From: Bradyrhizobium sp. 132 | GTDB lineage: Bacteria > Pseudomonadota > Alphaproteobacteria > Rhizobiales > Xanthobacteraceae | Direction of reading: 5' to 3' | Length of the DNA stretch: 64,000 nucleotides | Assembly: GCF_023074185.1 (NCBI RefSeq) | Contig: NZ_JADPKY010000126.1 | Location: 124,001-188,000, forward strand | Shown: in pieces, positions 42,006-50,748 of the stretch | Layout of the letters: the number at the start of each line of letters is the position of its first letter | Position numbering within the stretch: the first letter of the stretch is position 1 | Made by a program: the position numbers and the translations under genes | Notes under the pieces: generated by a model | Seen by the model: the letters and a program-made list of their open reading frames with translations, nothing else | Databases searched by the model: none | What the model was told of the DNA's origin: nothing

Positions 42006-43213
42006 GGCTGGTCCTCGATTGCTGCAATCCGATAGCCATCCGCCTTCGTCATCCATGACAGGTAGGTCTGCCGGCCGTTGGAAACGAGCAAGGGGTGGTC
42101 GGAGGTGTCGGTGGTGCTCGATATCGTTTTCGGTGCCGACCACGTCTCGCCATCGTCGTGCGAGATCGTCATCTGCACCGAGGTCTTCTCGCCATCGAAC
42201 TCTTTCCAGACCATCACCGTTCCCGCCGGGCCCGCAAGCACGAACGGGCGCGTCGGACTGCGATCAGGCCGCCCCAGCGCCAAGGGCGCAGAGAACGTGC
42301 GGCCTTCGTCGCGCGAGTGGGCGTAGAACAATCCCTTTCGCACCTTCCCGTTGGTGTACCAGGCGACGTGATAGGTCCCGTTCGGTGCAACCGTGAGGCT
42401 CGGCCCGTGATGCGGGCAAGCATTGATCTGCCAGTCGTCATTGCTGACCCGATGGATTTCACCTGGCGTCGAGACGTCGGTGAAGGTCATGACAGCATGA
42501 TCGCGCACGCCGCCCTCGAAGATGTTCCTGAAGATCACGACCGGCCGCCCCGGTGCTGCGAACGTCAACCCCAATCGGCAGCATTCGCAGGTGTTGTCAC
42601 GCGCGAGACTGGCCTCTGCGTAGGTGGCGCCGCCATCGCGCGACGACGCAAAGAACAGCCCTGCGCCCTCGTACTTCCGTCCCGCCTCCTTCGCCGGGAC
42701 GCGATTGCGCTTGTCGAGCCAGGCCGCGAAGACAGTGCCATCCTGATCGAGCGCCAGCGCCTCAAAACGCTGGCTCTCGTTGTTTGCGGTGATCGGCTTC
42801 AGCTCCGCAAAGCTCCTCCCGCCATCGGCCGAGCGCGTGTAGAGCACCTGACCGTTGAATGCCTCGTCCCTGAAGATCGAGAATGCGAGGGCGATGCCGC
42901 CCTTGCGATCGACCACGATCTTCGGCCGGGCATCCGGCCCCCAATCGAGGTTGAGCCGCGTCGTCGTGACCTGGGTGGGAGGCGAAAAACTCCGCCCTGC
43001 ATCCTGCGAACTCGCAACCGAAACCTGCCCGCCCGCCATCCAGGCGAGCCACAGCGTTCCGTCCGGGCCGAATGCAGGCGTCGCCTTCGTTGCGCAACGC
43101 AACGTGGGCTCCTCACAGGCCGCTTCGGAGGCATGCTGAGTATGCATCTGCGCGAGCGCCGTACCTTGCAAGAACGCAAGGGCGACTATGCCGAGGAGGC
43201 CACTTCGGATCAT
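42002..43213 (-). CDS. Secreted sialidase-like beta-propeller with Cys/His clusters
   Basis: A 403-residue exported protein (signal about 1-22, 'GIVALAFLQGTALAQ'). Five Asp-box repeats of the S.D.G.t(f/w/y) type lie at about 69-76, 128-135, 190-198, 300-307 and 351-358, predicting a six-bladed sialidase/BNR propeller. Catalytic sialidase residues are not evident. Distinctive are Cys33 and Cys40, a 'CECC' cluster at 209-212 and 'ACPHHG' at 265-270, possible metal ligands. Location inside a copper-uptake operon suggests a role in copper capture or chaperoning rather than sialic acid cleavage (inference). ATG 43213 has GGGAG seven bases upstream. Confidence 0.85.
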   Translation of the reverse strand: MIRSGLLGIVALAFLQGTALAQMHTQHASEAACEEPTLRCATKATPAFGPDGTLWLAWMAGGQVSVASSQDAGRSFSPPTQVTTTRLNLDWGPDARPKIVVDRKGGIALAFSIFRDEAFNGQVLYTRSADGGRSFAELKPITANNESQRFEALALDQDGTVFAAWLDKRNRVPAKEAGRKYEGAGLFFASSRDGGATYAEASLARDNTCECCRLGLTFAAPGRPVVIFRNIFEGGVRDHAVMTFTDVSTPGEIHRVSNDDWQINACPHHGPSLTVAPNGTYHVAWYTNGKVRKGLFYAHSRDEGRTFSAPLALGRPDRSPTRPFVLAGPAGTVMVWKEFDGEKTSVQMTISHDDGETWSAPKTISSTTDTSDHPLLVSNGRQTYLSWMTKADGYRIAAIEDQP

Positions 43214-43239
43214 GGCCCTACTCCCTTCAAGAGTCCGGA

Positions 43240-45651
43240 TCATCTAAACGCCACCTTCATACCTGCAACGAACGTGCGCGGCGAGCCCGCGTAGATCGAT
43301 CCCGTTGTGTTTGCGAGCACGCTCGCAGGATTTTGAAGGCCGGCCCCGGTCACCGTGTTGGCGATGTTGTTTGCCGACGCAACGTAGGTGCGATCGAACA
43401 CGTTCCTGACTTCGAGAAACAAGTTGAGGGATCTGAAGGTATCCGACACCAGATCGGTCTTGTAGTGGACGTTCACATTGACCAGCTCATAACCTGGCGC
43501 TTTCAGCAGATTTGCATTGTCCATGTAGAAGGAGTCCTTCCACTGGACTTCGACAAAACCTCCCAGCCCCGTCAGTGGCCCCGCAAATTCGTCGTAGCCG
43601 ATCCTGGCCGTCAGCTCGTTAGGCGAGATTCCGGGGATCTTGTTGCCTGCCCGGTTGAAGCTGAACACCGCGACATTGGTGATGTTCTCCACATACTCGG
43701 TGTAGACCTCGTCGAGATAGGTGTACGCCGCCATGAACCGCCAGCCCGGATAGAACTTCCAGTCGGCGGCGAGCTCGATGCCGCGATGTTCGGAGCGCGG
43801 CGCGTTGAATGTATAGCTTGTGTTGGCTGAATTGGCTGGAGTTGCCTGCGATACAAGTTCGTCGCGGAAAAATTCGTAGAACCCAGTCGCGCTGACCTTG
43901 AGCGTGTTGCTCGGTGTCCAGTCGAAACCGAGATCGTAGCCCAGGTTTTTCTGGGTCTGGAGCTGGGTATTGTTGCCCGACAGCCCGCTCGCCAAAACGA
44001 ACAGGTTCGAAACCTGCGGAGTGCCGTACCCCGTCGCGACCCGTCCCCGGAGCAGCCATTCGCTGTTGACCGTATAAAGCAACGCCAGCTCGGGCGACGT
44101 ATTCTGGAACTGCCTGTCCGCGGCCGTAATCTTCAGAGGATCCAGGACGCCTGTCGGACCAGAGTAGCTGTAGGCCGTGTTTATGCCCTTCAGGACGGTC
44201 TGCTCCCAGCCGATGCCGGCAACGGCGAGCAGCGTTGGTGTCAGCCTCAGCTCCTCTCGCGCGCGCACGCCGTAGTTCGACGTTTCGCTGTAGAGATTGT
44301 TCGTGACCCTGCCAAGCGTGGCATTGCCCCCCGGCATCACGCTTCGGGTGTCGCTCGACGCCGTCAGGGTGTTATAGAAAGCGCCAAAGAACGCGGTCGA
44401 CTCCAGGCCGAGAATTTCGCCCCGCTTGGTGAGATCGCTCATGTAGTTATACGACGGGAAGTCGCCGATCGCGCTGGTCGTGCCGGTGGGCTGACTGATG
44501 CTCCTGTCGTCGAACACGAACTGGTTGCGCCAGGTCGTGGTGTTGTCGAAATCGTGCTCCCATCGGCCGCCGACAATGGTACGGCGGTCGTTGCGGCCGA
44601 GCCCGGCCTGCACGGCCGTCTCCTTGTCGGTTCCGGCGGTCGCGTTGAAGCCGTTGTTGTTCAGCGTGACCGTACCGCATCCGGCCGCGGCCGCGGCGCC
44701 GGTCGCGCAGCCTTGCTGGAAGGGATTTTGATAGTACTGGTTCAGCGATTGTCGGATTGGCAGCCGCGCGCTGAGGTCGTTGTTGATGATCTTGACCGTG
44801 AAGCGATCGTCCGGCGTCGCCTTCAGCGTTCCGAGGAAATTGACGGTCTGCGTGTTGAACCAGCTATTGCCGATGTAGCCGTCGCCCCGCGCGTCGCTTG
44901 CAAACAGCGAGCCCTCGAAATTCCCGACCTTCTTGCCGGCTGCCAGATAGTTGTTGAGATAACCGTAGCTGCCGCCGTCGACGCCATATTCGACGCCGTC
45001 GATCGTGCCGCCCCGCCGCGTTCGAAAATTGAGCGCGCCGCCGGTCGCGTAATTGCCGTAGAGCGCCGACGAAGGGCCGCGGATCACGTCGATCGCACCA
45101 TAGGCATGGGGATCGATCAGGTCGCTCCGCGACAGGCCGTCCGGCTGCGTCACCGGAAAACCGTCGTCGAAGATCACGAGATTGCGGATGCCAAAGCCGT
45201 TCCGGGCGTTGGAGCCGCGAATCGAGATGCCGAAATCGCGGGGGCCATTCCCCTGCTTGATCGAGATGCCCGGACTATCCCGCAAGACGTCGCTGACCGA
45301 AAACGACGGGCGATTGTCGAACTGGCTGCGATCGATGGTCGTCGCGGTCTGTCCGGCCGGCGCCTGATTGAGACCATCCCGGGCTGCACCGGCAGTCACT
45401 GTCCTGCTTTGGGTCGGTGCGCTGACGTTCGCGTTCGCCGCAACAGGCCTCGCCGCGCGGCCCGCCGAAGCGGAGCGTAGTCGCGATGGCCGGGTTACCG
45501 CTGGTTTGGGCCGGGCGGCCTGCGGCGCCTCAACGGTCACCGCGGGAAGCACGGTATTGCTGTTTTGGGCAAAGACTCCGCTCGACGACGCAAGCAGCGC
45601 GGCCTGGACGGCAACGACGCTCACACCACGGCGGGCATGATAACGTAACAT
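43240..45651 (-). CDS. pcuB: TonB-dependent outer-membrane receptor, PcuB-like
   Basis: An 803-residue TonB-dependent receptor. The signal peptide is about 1-29 and the TonB-box region about 30-100 (Pro/Ala-rich). The plug domain is about 110-240 ('FSVSDVLRDSPGISIKQGN', 'SIRGSNARNGFGIRNLVIFDDG', 'IDVIRGPSSALYGNYATGGALNFRTRRG'). A 22-strand barrel ends 'RTFVAGMKVAFR' with terminal aromatic/basic residues. In B. japonicum the pcu operon contains one such receptor (PcuB), proposed to import copper. ATG 45651 has AGGA seven bases upstream. Six Cys-rich loops are not seen; substrate by context. Confidence 0.9.
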   Translation of the reverse strand: MLRYHARRGVSVVAVQAALLASSSGVFAQNSNTVLPAVTVEAPQAARPKPAVTRPSRLRSASAGRAARPVAANANVSAPTQSRTVTAGAARDGLNQAPAGQTATTIDRSQFDNRPSFSVSDVLRDSPGISIKQGNGPRDFGISIRGSNARNGFGIRNLVIFDDGFPVTQPDGLSRSDLIDPHAYGAIDVIRGPSSALYGNYATGGALNFRTRRGGTIDGVEYGVDGGSYGYLNNYLAAGKKVGNFEGSLFASDARGDGYIGNSWFNTQTVNFLGTLKATPDDRFTVKIINNDLSARLPIRQSLNQYYQNPFQQGCATGAAAAAGCGTVTLNNNGFNATAGTDKETAVQAGLGRNDRRTIVGGRWEHDFDNTTTWRNQFVFDDRSISQPTGTTSAIGDFPSYNYMSDLTKRGEILGLESTAFFGAFYNTLTASSDTRSVMPGGNATLGRVTNNLYSETSNYGVRAREELRLTPTLLAVAGIGWEQTVLKGINTAYSYSGPTGVLDPLKITAADRQFQNTSPELALLYTVNSEWLLRGRVATGYGTPQVSNLFVLASGLSGNNTQLQTQKNLGYDLGFDWTPSNTLKVSATGFYEFFRDELVSQATPANSANTSYTFNAPRSEHRGIELAADWKFYPGWRFMAAYTYLDEVYTEYVENITNVAVFSFNRAGNKIPGISPNELTARIGYDEFAGPLTGLGGFVEVQWKDSFYMDNANLLKAPGYELVNVNVHYKTDLVSDTFRSLNLFLEVRNVFDRTYVASANNIANTVTGAGLQNPASVLANTTGSIYAGSPRTFVAGMKVAFR

Positions 45652-45735
45652 GGGGCATTCCTGACGCCGGCAGCTATCGCCGGCCAATGACAACATCAAT
45701 CGCCAGCGGACGGGCCGCGGCGTTACCTTGGGTCG

Positions 45736-46122
45736 TCAGGAAAACTGAGGCGGCGCGCGTGCCTGGGCGTTTGAGTCTCTATAGACGGCGACGGCGGATA
45801 CATCCGCCACGTGCCACACCACGCGCTCGGCGTGGCGGAAGGGAATGGAGAGCGCGGCGTGCGGCGGCGAATCGGGTGACGCGCCCACCTGCGCCAGACA
45901 ACACAGCGCGCAGGCGCCACCATGCGCGGCCGGTGCACCGTTCTGGTCGCTCAGGCCGCCCTGCTCGCTCGGGCTGTGGCAGATGACGGCTGCAGAAAGC
46001 GGATTGGCCATGGCCTGGCCGGCCGCCAAACAGGCGGCGATCGGCGCCAGCACCTGCATCGCCAAAGCGAGCAGGACCAGGGGTAAGAATTTTTGCAACC
46101 GTGCGCGCATCCGCCGAACCAT
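45736..46122 (-). CDS. pcuA: DUF2946-like periplasmic protein, PcuA candidate
   Basis: A ~128-residue product. The N-terminal basic-hydrophobic signal is 'MVRRMRARLQKFLPLVLLALAMQVLAPIAACLAAG'; the mature part has 'SAAVICHSPSEQGG', a His-Gly loop and 'GGACALCCLAQVG', the Cys arrangement of DUF2946, often found beside copper-uptake receptors. It heads the minus-strand copper operon, 84 bases before the TonB receptor. The start is ambiguous: TTG 46137, ATG 46122 or ATG 46110 are all in frame with weak ribosome sites. Equating it with PcuA (a periplasmic protein at the start of the operon) is inference from order. Confidence 0.75.
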   Translation of the reverse strand: MVRRMRARLQKFLPLVLLALAMQVLAPIAACLAAGQAMANPLSAAVICHSPSEQGGLSDQNGAPAAHGGACALCCLAQVGASPDSPPHAALSIPFRHAERVVWHVADVSAVAVYRDSNAQARAPPQFS

Positions 46123-46393
46123 TCGTTCGTCTACCAACTAAACACCGCGCGGAGAGCCAAGTCGAGGCCGGTTCCGCCGCCTTCTTGGTACAGCGCAAAT
46201 TTCTGGAGAACTGTGGTCGGGCCGCCCCACGAGAGGGGATCTGCGGCATTCGAGGCAGTCCCGCAACCCTGCCCCTCCACAGATTTCTTATATTTGTCAT
46301 ATGCTTACAAGACCGGAAGCCCGATCATTTCGTTAATTGCTCGAATTTCGAACATTCGTTGCCGAAAATGATGACAAGTGAGAAAAGTTGATC

Positions 46394-46571
46394 TAGCATC
46401 CCCTTGCTCAGGCTGGCCGTGAGGTCGAAGTCTGGTGGTCCAAGTCTCGGGAGGAGCCCCTGACGCGCAAAACGCAGCGTCGCCCCGCCAATCAAGATCA
46501 AATCTTAGAATCGGGGATAATAGGGTCGACACAATTTTCGAGCGGGGCTAGGGCCCCGCTCTTTTTTTGTC
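46394..46571 (+). ncRNA. Candidate small RNA or structured leader before the globin gene
   Basis: The 46394-46519 stretch can close by ATCCCC/GGGGAT pairing. It contains a hairpin GACGC...GCGTC around 46470-46490 and two 10-base near-repeats (GGTCGAAGTCT and GGTCCAAGTCT) 17 bases apart. It ends at the strong terminator 46541-46568. No open frame with a ribosome site is found. It does not match a riboswitch or 6S/SRP consensus I recognise. It could be an independent sRNA or an attenuating leader. Confidence 0.35.
46541..46568 (+). terminator. Strong intrinsic terminator ending just before the globin ATG
   Basis: A 9-bp GC stem (GAGCGGGGC with GCCCCGCTC, ~4-base loop) is followed by seven T. 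The T-tract ends about six bases before ATG 46575 and occupies the place where a ribosome-binding site should be. It is either the end of an upstream transcript or an attenuator controlling the globin. Confidence 0.85.
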
Positions 46572-46574
46572 AGC

Positions 46575-46994
46575 ATGGCCACAGCGCCGGTGAATAATCC
46601 TCCCAATCCGATCGAACAGGGCTTTGAACTCGCGGCCTTGCGCTGCGCGGATCTCACGCCGCTCGTCTATCAACGTCTGTTCGAAGAGCATCCCGAAACG
46701 CGGGCGATGTTCCGCACGCAAGGCAGCGAGCTCGTGATGGGATCGATGCTCGCGCTGACGATCGAGGCGATTCTCGACTTCGCCGGTGATCGTTGCGGGC
46801 ATTTCCGGCTGATCGCGTGCGAGGTCGCCTCGCACGATAGCTACGGCACGCCGCGCGAGCTGTTCATCGCCTTCTTTGCCGTGATCAGGGATACGCTGCG
46901 CGGGTTGCTCGGCGATGAATGGTCGCCGGATGTCGCGCAGGCCTGGGACCGACTGCTCATCGAGATCGACGCATTCGCCGCCGTTCAGGCCTGA
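46575..46994 (+). CDS. Single-domain bacterial globin (haemoglobin-like)
   Basis: A 139-residue all-helical protein. The pattern 'LTPLVYQRLFEEHPETRAMF' (helices A-B/C) and 'VASHDSYGTPRELFIAFFAVIRDTLRGLLGDEWSPDVAQAWDRLLIEID' (helices F-H) is globin-like. His87 in 'SHDSYGTP' is the likely proximal haem ligand. Such proteins bind O2 or NO, or sense redox state; no reductase domain is attached. The ATG at 46575 has no Shine-Dalgarno sequence and is preceded by an intrinsic terminator. Its operon partner is not evident; the ABC importer starts 135 bases later. Confidence 0.8.
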   Translation: MATAPVNNPPNPIEQGFELAALRCADLTPLVYQRLFEEHPETRAMFRTQGSELVMGSMLALTIEAILDFAGDRCGHFRLIACEVASHDSYGTPRELFIAFFAVIRDTLRGLLGDEWSPDVAQAWDRLLIEIDAFAAVQA

Positions 46995-47129
46995 CGCTTG
47001 CGCTGCACCAACACCGGTTGCGGCGATCTCGCGTGATTGCAGATTGAGTGGCATCAACTCTTGTGAGACACTTTCCGTATCGGTCGCGCAATCAATGACG
47101 CGCCGACGATAAATATATGGGAGCGAGCG

Positions 47130-48152
47130 ATGTCCGGGACGAAAGATTTCTCGACGACGAGGCGCGATCTTCTTCAAGCGGCGGCAACCGCCGGCGCCGG
47201 GGCTGCCATCCTCGGCGGCATGGGCATAAACCCCGCCCTTGCAGCCGAAGTCGGACGAAGCGAGAAGCCGCTGAAGGCGGCGTTCTCCAATGCGGGCCTC
47301 CAGGCGACCTGGTGCGCGCAGGGCAAGCAGGCCGCGGAGTTCTGGGGCAAGCTGTTTAACGTCGAGGTCACCTGGTTCGACGGCCAGCTCGATGCGGTGA
47401 AGCAGCGCGCGGCAATCGACAACATGGCCTCGCAGAAATGGGATTTCGTCGCCATCCAGGCTTTTGGCATCGGCACCCTCACCCAGCCCGTGCAGAAGAT
47501 GATCGATGCCGGCACGCCCGTGATCGACATGGACACGCTGATTGCCCCTCTCGACCAGATCAACGTCCACTCCTTCCTCGCCCCTGACAACGAGTTCATG
47601 GGCGCGTCCGTGACGCAGGCGCTGTGCAACGCCATGGGCGGCAAGGGCAAGATCATCATGACGCAGGGCGCGCTCGGCCATACCGGCGCGCAGGGCCGTG
47701 CCAAAGGCTTCAACAATGTCGTGAAGCAATTCCCTGGCATCGAGGTGCTGGATACTCAGCCCGCAGATTGGGACGTCTCCAAGACCGCACGTCTCTGGGA
47801 AACCTATCTGACCAAGTACCCGCAGATCGACGCAGCGTTCTTCCACAATGACGACATGGCGCTTGCCGCCGCCAACATCATGAAAGCGCGGGGCCGCACC
47901 AACATCCTGATCGGCGGCGTCGATGCGATGCCGCCGGCGATCCAGGCGGTCAGCGAAGGCCGCATGTTCGCCACCGTGCGCAATCCGTCCTGCCGCATCC
48001 ATGGCGGCGCGATCGTCGCGGGCGTCTCCGCCGTGGTCGGCGGGGAGAAGAGCGGACAGGGCATTCCCAAGAACGTCGTCACCGACGGTCCGGTCGTGAC
48101 CAAGGCCAACGCACCCGGTATGCAGTGGATGGAGGATCACTTCCTGATCTGA
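47130..48152 (+). CDS. Sugar-type ABC transporter substrate-binding protein
   Basis: A 340-residue periplasmic binding protein of the ribose/galactose class (Peripla_BP_4). A Tat-like signal ('TTRRDLLQAAATAGAGAAILGG') precedes the two-lobed fold: 'KAAFSNAGLQATWCAQGKQAAEFWG', 'DFVAIQAFGIGTLTQPVQKMIDAGTPVIDMDTLI', 'AFFHNDDMALAAANIMKARG'. Export of the folded protein by Tat is inferred from RR. GGAG seven bases upstream supports ATG 47130. It is followed after six bases by its ATPase. The substrate (pentose, polyol or other) cannot be deduced, and no catabolic genes adjoin. Confidence 0.92.
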   Translation: MSGTKDFSTTRRDLLQAAATAGAGAAILGGMGINPALAAEVGRSEKPLKAAFSNAGLQATWCAQGKQAAEFWGKLFNVEVTWFDGQLDAVKQRAAIDNMASQKWDFVAIQAFGIGTLTQPVQKMIDAGTPVIDMDTLIAPLDQINVHSFLAPDNEFMGASVTQALCNAMGGKGKIIMTQGALGHTGAQGRAKGFNNVVKQFPGIEVLDTQPADWDVSKTARLWETYLTKYPQIDAAFFHNDDMALAAANIMKARGRTNILIGGVDAMPPAIQAVSEGRMFATVRNPSCRIHGGAIVAGVSAVVGGEKSGQGIPKNVVTDGPVVTKANAPGMQWMEDHFLI

Positions 48153-48158
48153 CCCTCC

Positions 48159-49661
48159 ATGCCTGAGGGACGTCAGCCCATCCTGGAATTGCAGGGCATC
48201 ACGAAGAGCTTCGGCGGCGTCGAAGCGCTTCGTGGTGTCGATTTTGCGCTCTCACCCGGCGAGATCCACGGTCTCGTCGGCGAGAACGGCGCGGGAAAAA
48301 GCACGCTGATGAAGATCATCGCCGGCGTGCACACCGAATTCTCCGGCCGCTTCCTGATCGACGGACAGGAGACGCATTTCCGCTCGGCCCGCGATGCGCA
48401 CTCCGCCGGCATCGCCATGGTGCACCAGGAGCTATCTGTCGCCCCCGACCTCACGGTCGCCGAGAACGTGTTTTTGGGCAACCAGCCGACCAACCGGCTC
48501 GGCCTGGTACAATGGCGACGGATGGCGCGCGAGGCCGGCGAACAGCTCGCCCGCTTCGGCATCGACGTCGACCCGATGTCACGGCTCGGCGACCTCCCGA
48601 TCGGGCTTCAGCAATTGATCGAGATCGCGCGCGTGCTGTTTTCCGGCGCGCGCATCGTCATCCTGGACGAGCCGACCTCCGCTCTCTCCCCGCCCGAGGT
48701 CGAACGGCTGTTTGCGACGCTGCGGCGCCTGCGCGCGGAAGGCACGGCAATCGTCTTCATCTCGCATTTCATCGAGGACATCTTGCGCGTGTCAGACACG
48801 GTGACCGTGTTCCGCAACGGGCGAAAGGTCGCGGAGACGGCAAGTGCTGCGACCAGCAAGGGCGCCCTGATCGAGGCCATGATCGGCCGCGGCGGTGAAG
48901 CGCTCGAGCACAGCTATAGCGACGATCTGATGCTGCCGCGGCCGGCGGACAGCTCGGTGGTCCTGAAGGTCGATCAGCTGTCGCTGGCCCGCAGCTTGAA
49001 GGACATCTCCTTCGAGGCGCGTGCCGGCGAAGTGCTGGGAATCTACGGCTTCATGGGCTGCGGCCAGCAGGAGCTGTCGCGCATATTGTTCGGCAAGCTG
49101 AAGCCGGATGCCGGCACGCTCGCCGTCGAGGGCAAGCCAAAAACCTTCGCCAGCACGGCAGCGGCGCGGCGCGCGGGCGTGGCGCTGGTGCCGGAGAGCC
49201 GGCGCGCGATGCTGTTCCATCAGGAGCCGGTCTACAAGAACATCTCGATCAGCATTCTCGATCGCATCTCGGCGCTGCTGCTCAAGCCGGCGCAGGAGCG
49301 CGATATCGCCCAGCGTCAGGTCGAGCAACTGCAGATCAGGCCGCCGGTGGTCGGCCTCGATCTCGGCATGCTCTCCGGCGGCAACCAGCAGAAGGTCGCG
49401 CTGGCGAAATGGCTGACCTATCCGCCAAAACTGCTGGTGCTGTGCGAGCCGACCCGCGGCATGGATGTCGGCGCCAAGAACGACGTCATCAACATCGTCC
49501 GCGACCTCCGCGCCAAAGGGCTCGCGATCATCGTGCTGTCGACCGAGCCGGAAACGGTGCTGTCGCTGGCCGACCGCATCCTCGTGCTCAAGCGCGGCGC
49601 ATTGGTGCGGGAATTTTCGAACGAGCCGGTCAGCAAGGACCGCCTGCTGGAAGCGGCGTGA
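48159..49661 (+). CDS. Sugar ABC transporter ATPase, RbsA/MglA type (two ATPase domains)
   Basis: A 500-residue tandem ATPase. Domain 1 (about 5-240) has Walker A 'GENGAGKSTLMKI', 'VHQELSVAPDLTVAENVFLG' and Walker B 'ARIVILDEPTSAL'. Domain 2 (about 255-495) has a degenerate Walker A 'GIYGFMGCGQQELSRIL', signature 'LSGGNQQKVALAKWL' and 'LLVLCEPTRGMDVGAKNDV'. The degenerate second Walker A is normal for this class. It powers the permease encoded 12 bases downstream. Confidence 0.95.
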   Translation: MPEGRQPILELQGITKSFGGVEALRGVDFALSPGEIHGLVGENGAGKSTLMKIIAGVHTEFSGRFLIDGQETHFRSARDAHSAGIAMVHQELSVAPDLTVAENVFLGNQPTNRLGLVQWRRMAREAGEQLARFGIDVDPMSRLGDLPIGLQQLIEIARVLFSGARIVILDEPTSALSPPEVERLFATLRRLRAEGTAIVFISHFIEDILRVSDTVTVFRNGRKVAETASAATSKGALIEAMIGRGGEALEHSYSDDLMLPRPADSSVVLKVDQLSLARSLKDISFEARAGEVLGIYGFMGCGQQELSRILFGKLKPDAGTLAVEGKPKTFASTAAARRAGVALVPESRRAMLFHQEPVYKNISISILDRISALLLKPAQERDIAQRQVEQLQIRPPVVGLDLGMLSGGNQQKVALAKWLTYPPKLLVLCEPTRGMDVGAKNDVINIVRDLRAKGLAIIVLSTEPETVLSLADRILVLKRGALVREFSNEPVSKDRLLEAA

Positions 49662-49673
49662 CGGAGAAGCACC

Positions 49674-50702
49674 ATGGCGAGCAGTGAGACGGCACCGGCG
49701 GCGAGGCAACGGGCGCGCGGGTTAGCACCCTTCCTGCGCTCGCAGATGCGCAACATCGCGCCGTTCCTGACGCTGATTTTCCTGTCCGGCTTCTTCGCCC
49801 TCGCCAGCCCCTCCTTCGCGACGCTGGACAATCTCGGCAACATCCTGACGCAGGTGTCGGTCACCGGCGTCATCGCCGTCGGCCTCACCTTCGTGATCCT
49901 CTGCGCGGAGATCGACCTCTCGATCGCCAGCATCGCCAACGTCACCGGCATCGCGGTCGCCTACTTCACGGTTCAAGAATCCTACGTCAACATTCCCAAC
50001 ATTCCCCTCCCCGGCATCGCGGCGATCCTGCTGGCTATTCTGCTCTGCGCAGCTCTCGGCCTCGTCAATGCGCTGGGGCTGACCGTGATCGGCATCCCCT
50101 CCTTCATCATGACCCTGGCGATGATGCAGATCGCAGCCGGCATCTCCGCGCTGCTGGTGCGCGGCCAGATCGCCTACAAAGTACCTGACGTGATCACCAC
50201 GCTCGGCTCCGGATCGATCGGCGGCATTCCCTGGATCGTCATCGTCGCCGCGATCATGCTGCTCGGCGGCCATCTGGTGCTGACCTACACGCGCTTCGGC
50301 CGCTACGTCTACATGGTCGGGGGAAATCGCGAGGCCGCCGAATATGCCGGCCTCAACGTCAAGCTCATTCTCGGCGCCGTGATGGTGATCTCGGCGGTCT
50401 GCTCCGGCATCGGCGGCATGCTCGGTGTCGCCCATTTCGGCAGCGCGCAGCAGAACGAATTCGACACTTACCTGCTCGACTCCATCGCTGCCGTCGTCGT
50501 CGGCGGCACCAGCCTGTTCGGCGGCCGCGGCGGCATCGGCAACACCATCGTCGGGCTGTTCGTGCTTGGTGTGCTCAACAACGGCCTCGACCACGTCAAC
50601 ATCGACAGTTTTCTGAAGATCCTGATCCGCGGCCTGATCCTGCTCTTGGCCCTGATCATCAACGTCTACGCGCAGCGGCTGAGGGAGAAGGCGGCGGAGT
50701 AG
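49674..50702 (+). CDS. Sugar ABC transporter permease, RbsC type
   Basis: A 342-residue inner-membrane permease of the BPD_transp_2 family with about nine to ten hydrophobic segments. Family features: 'VTGVIAVGLTFVILCAEIDLSIASIANVTG' and the conserved 'VVGGTSLFGGRGGIGNTIVGLFVLGVLNNGL'. It completes a three-gene importer with the two upstream genes (spacing 6 and 12 bases, one operon). No terminator follows; the 3' region holds a dispersed repeat. Confidence 0.95.
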   Translation: MASSETAPAARQRARGLAPFLRSQMRNIAPFLTLIFLSGFFALASPSFATLDNLGNILTQVSVTGVIAVGLTFVILCAEIDLSIASIANVTGIAVAYFTVQESYVNIPNIPLPGIAAILLAILLCAALGLVNALGLTVIGIPSFIMTLAMMQIAAGISALLVRGQIAYKVPDVITTLGSGSIGGIPWIVIVAAIMLLGGHLVLTYTRFGRYVYMVGGNREAAEYAGLNVKLILGAVMVISAVCSGIGGMLGVAHFGSAQQNEFDTYLLDSIAAVVVGGTSLFGGRGGIGNTIVGLFVLGVLNNGLDHVNIDSFLKILIRGLILLLALIINVYAQRLREKAAE

Positions 50703-50716
50703 ACAGCCCTCAAAAC

Positions 50717-50748
50717 AAAAAGCGCGAAAACAACCCCATGCACAGTAG
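50717..50748. repeat. Dispersed ~31-bp repeat, copy 2
   Basis: Inverted copy of 35275-35306, with one extra base (AAAAAGCGCG for AAAAACGCG). It begins 15 bases after the permease stop. The ~320-base gap 50703-51025 holds no gene; besides this copy it contains the larger inverted repeat at 50895-50966. Confidence 0.6.

Noticed and set aside
42002..43213. True exo-alpha-sialidase
   Set aside because: Asp boxes are present, but I could not place the catalytic Arg triad and Tyr/Glu pair, and the operon is copper-related.
46548..48140. 530-codon minus-strand frame opposite the globin and binding-protein genes
   Set aside because: Overlaps two genes with clear family motifs; its own translation has no protein-like domains or ribosome site.
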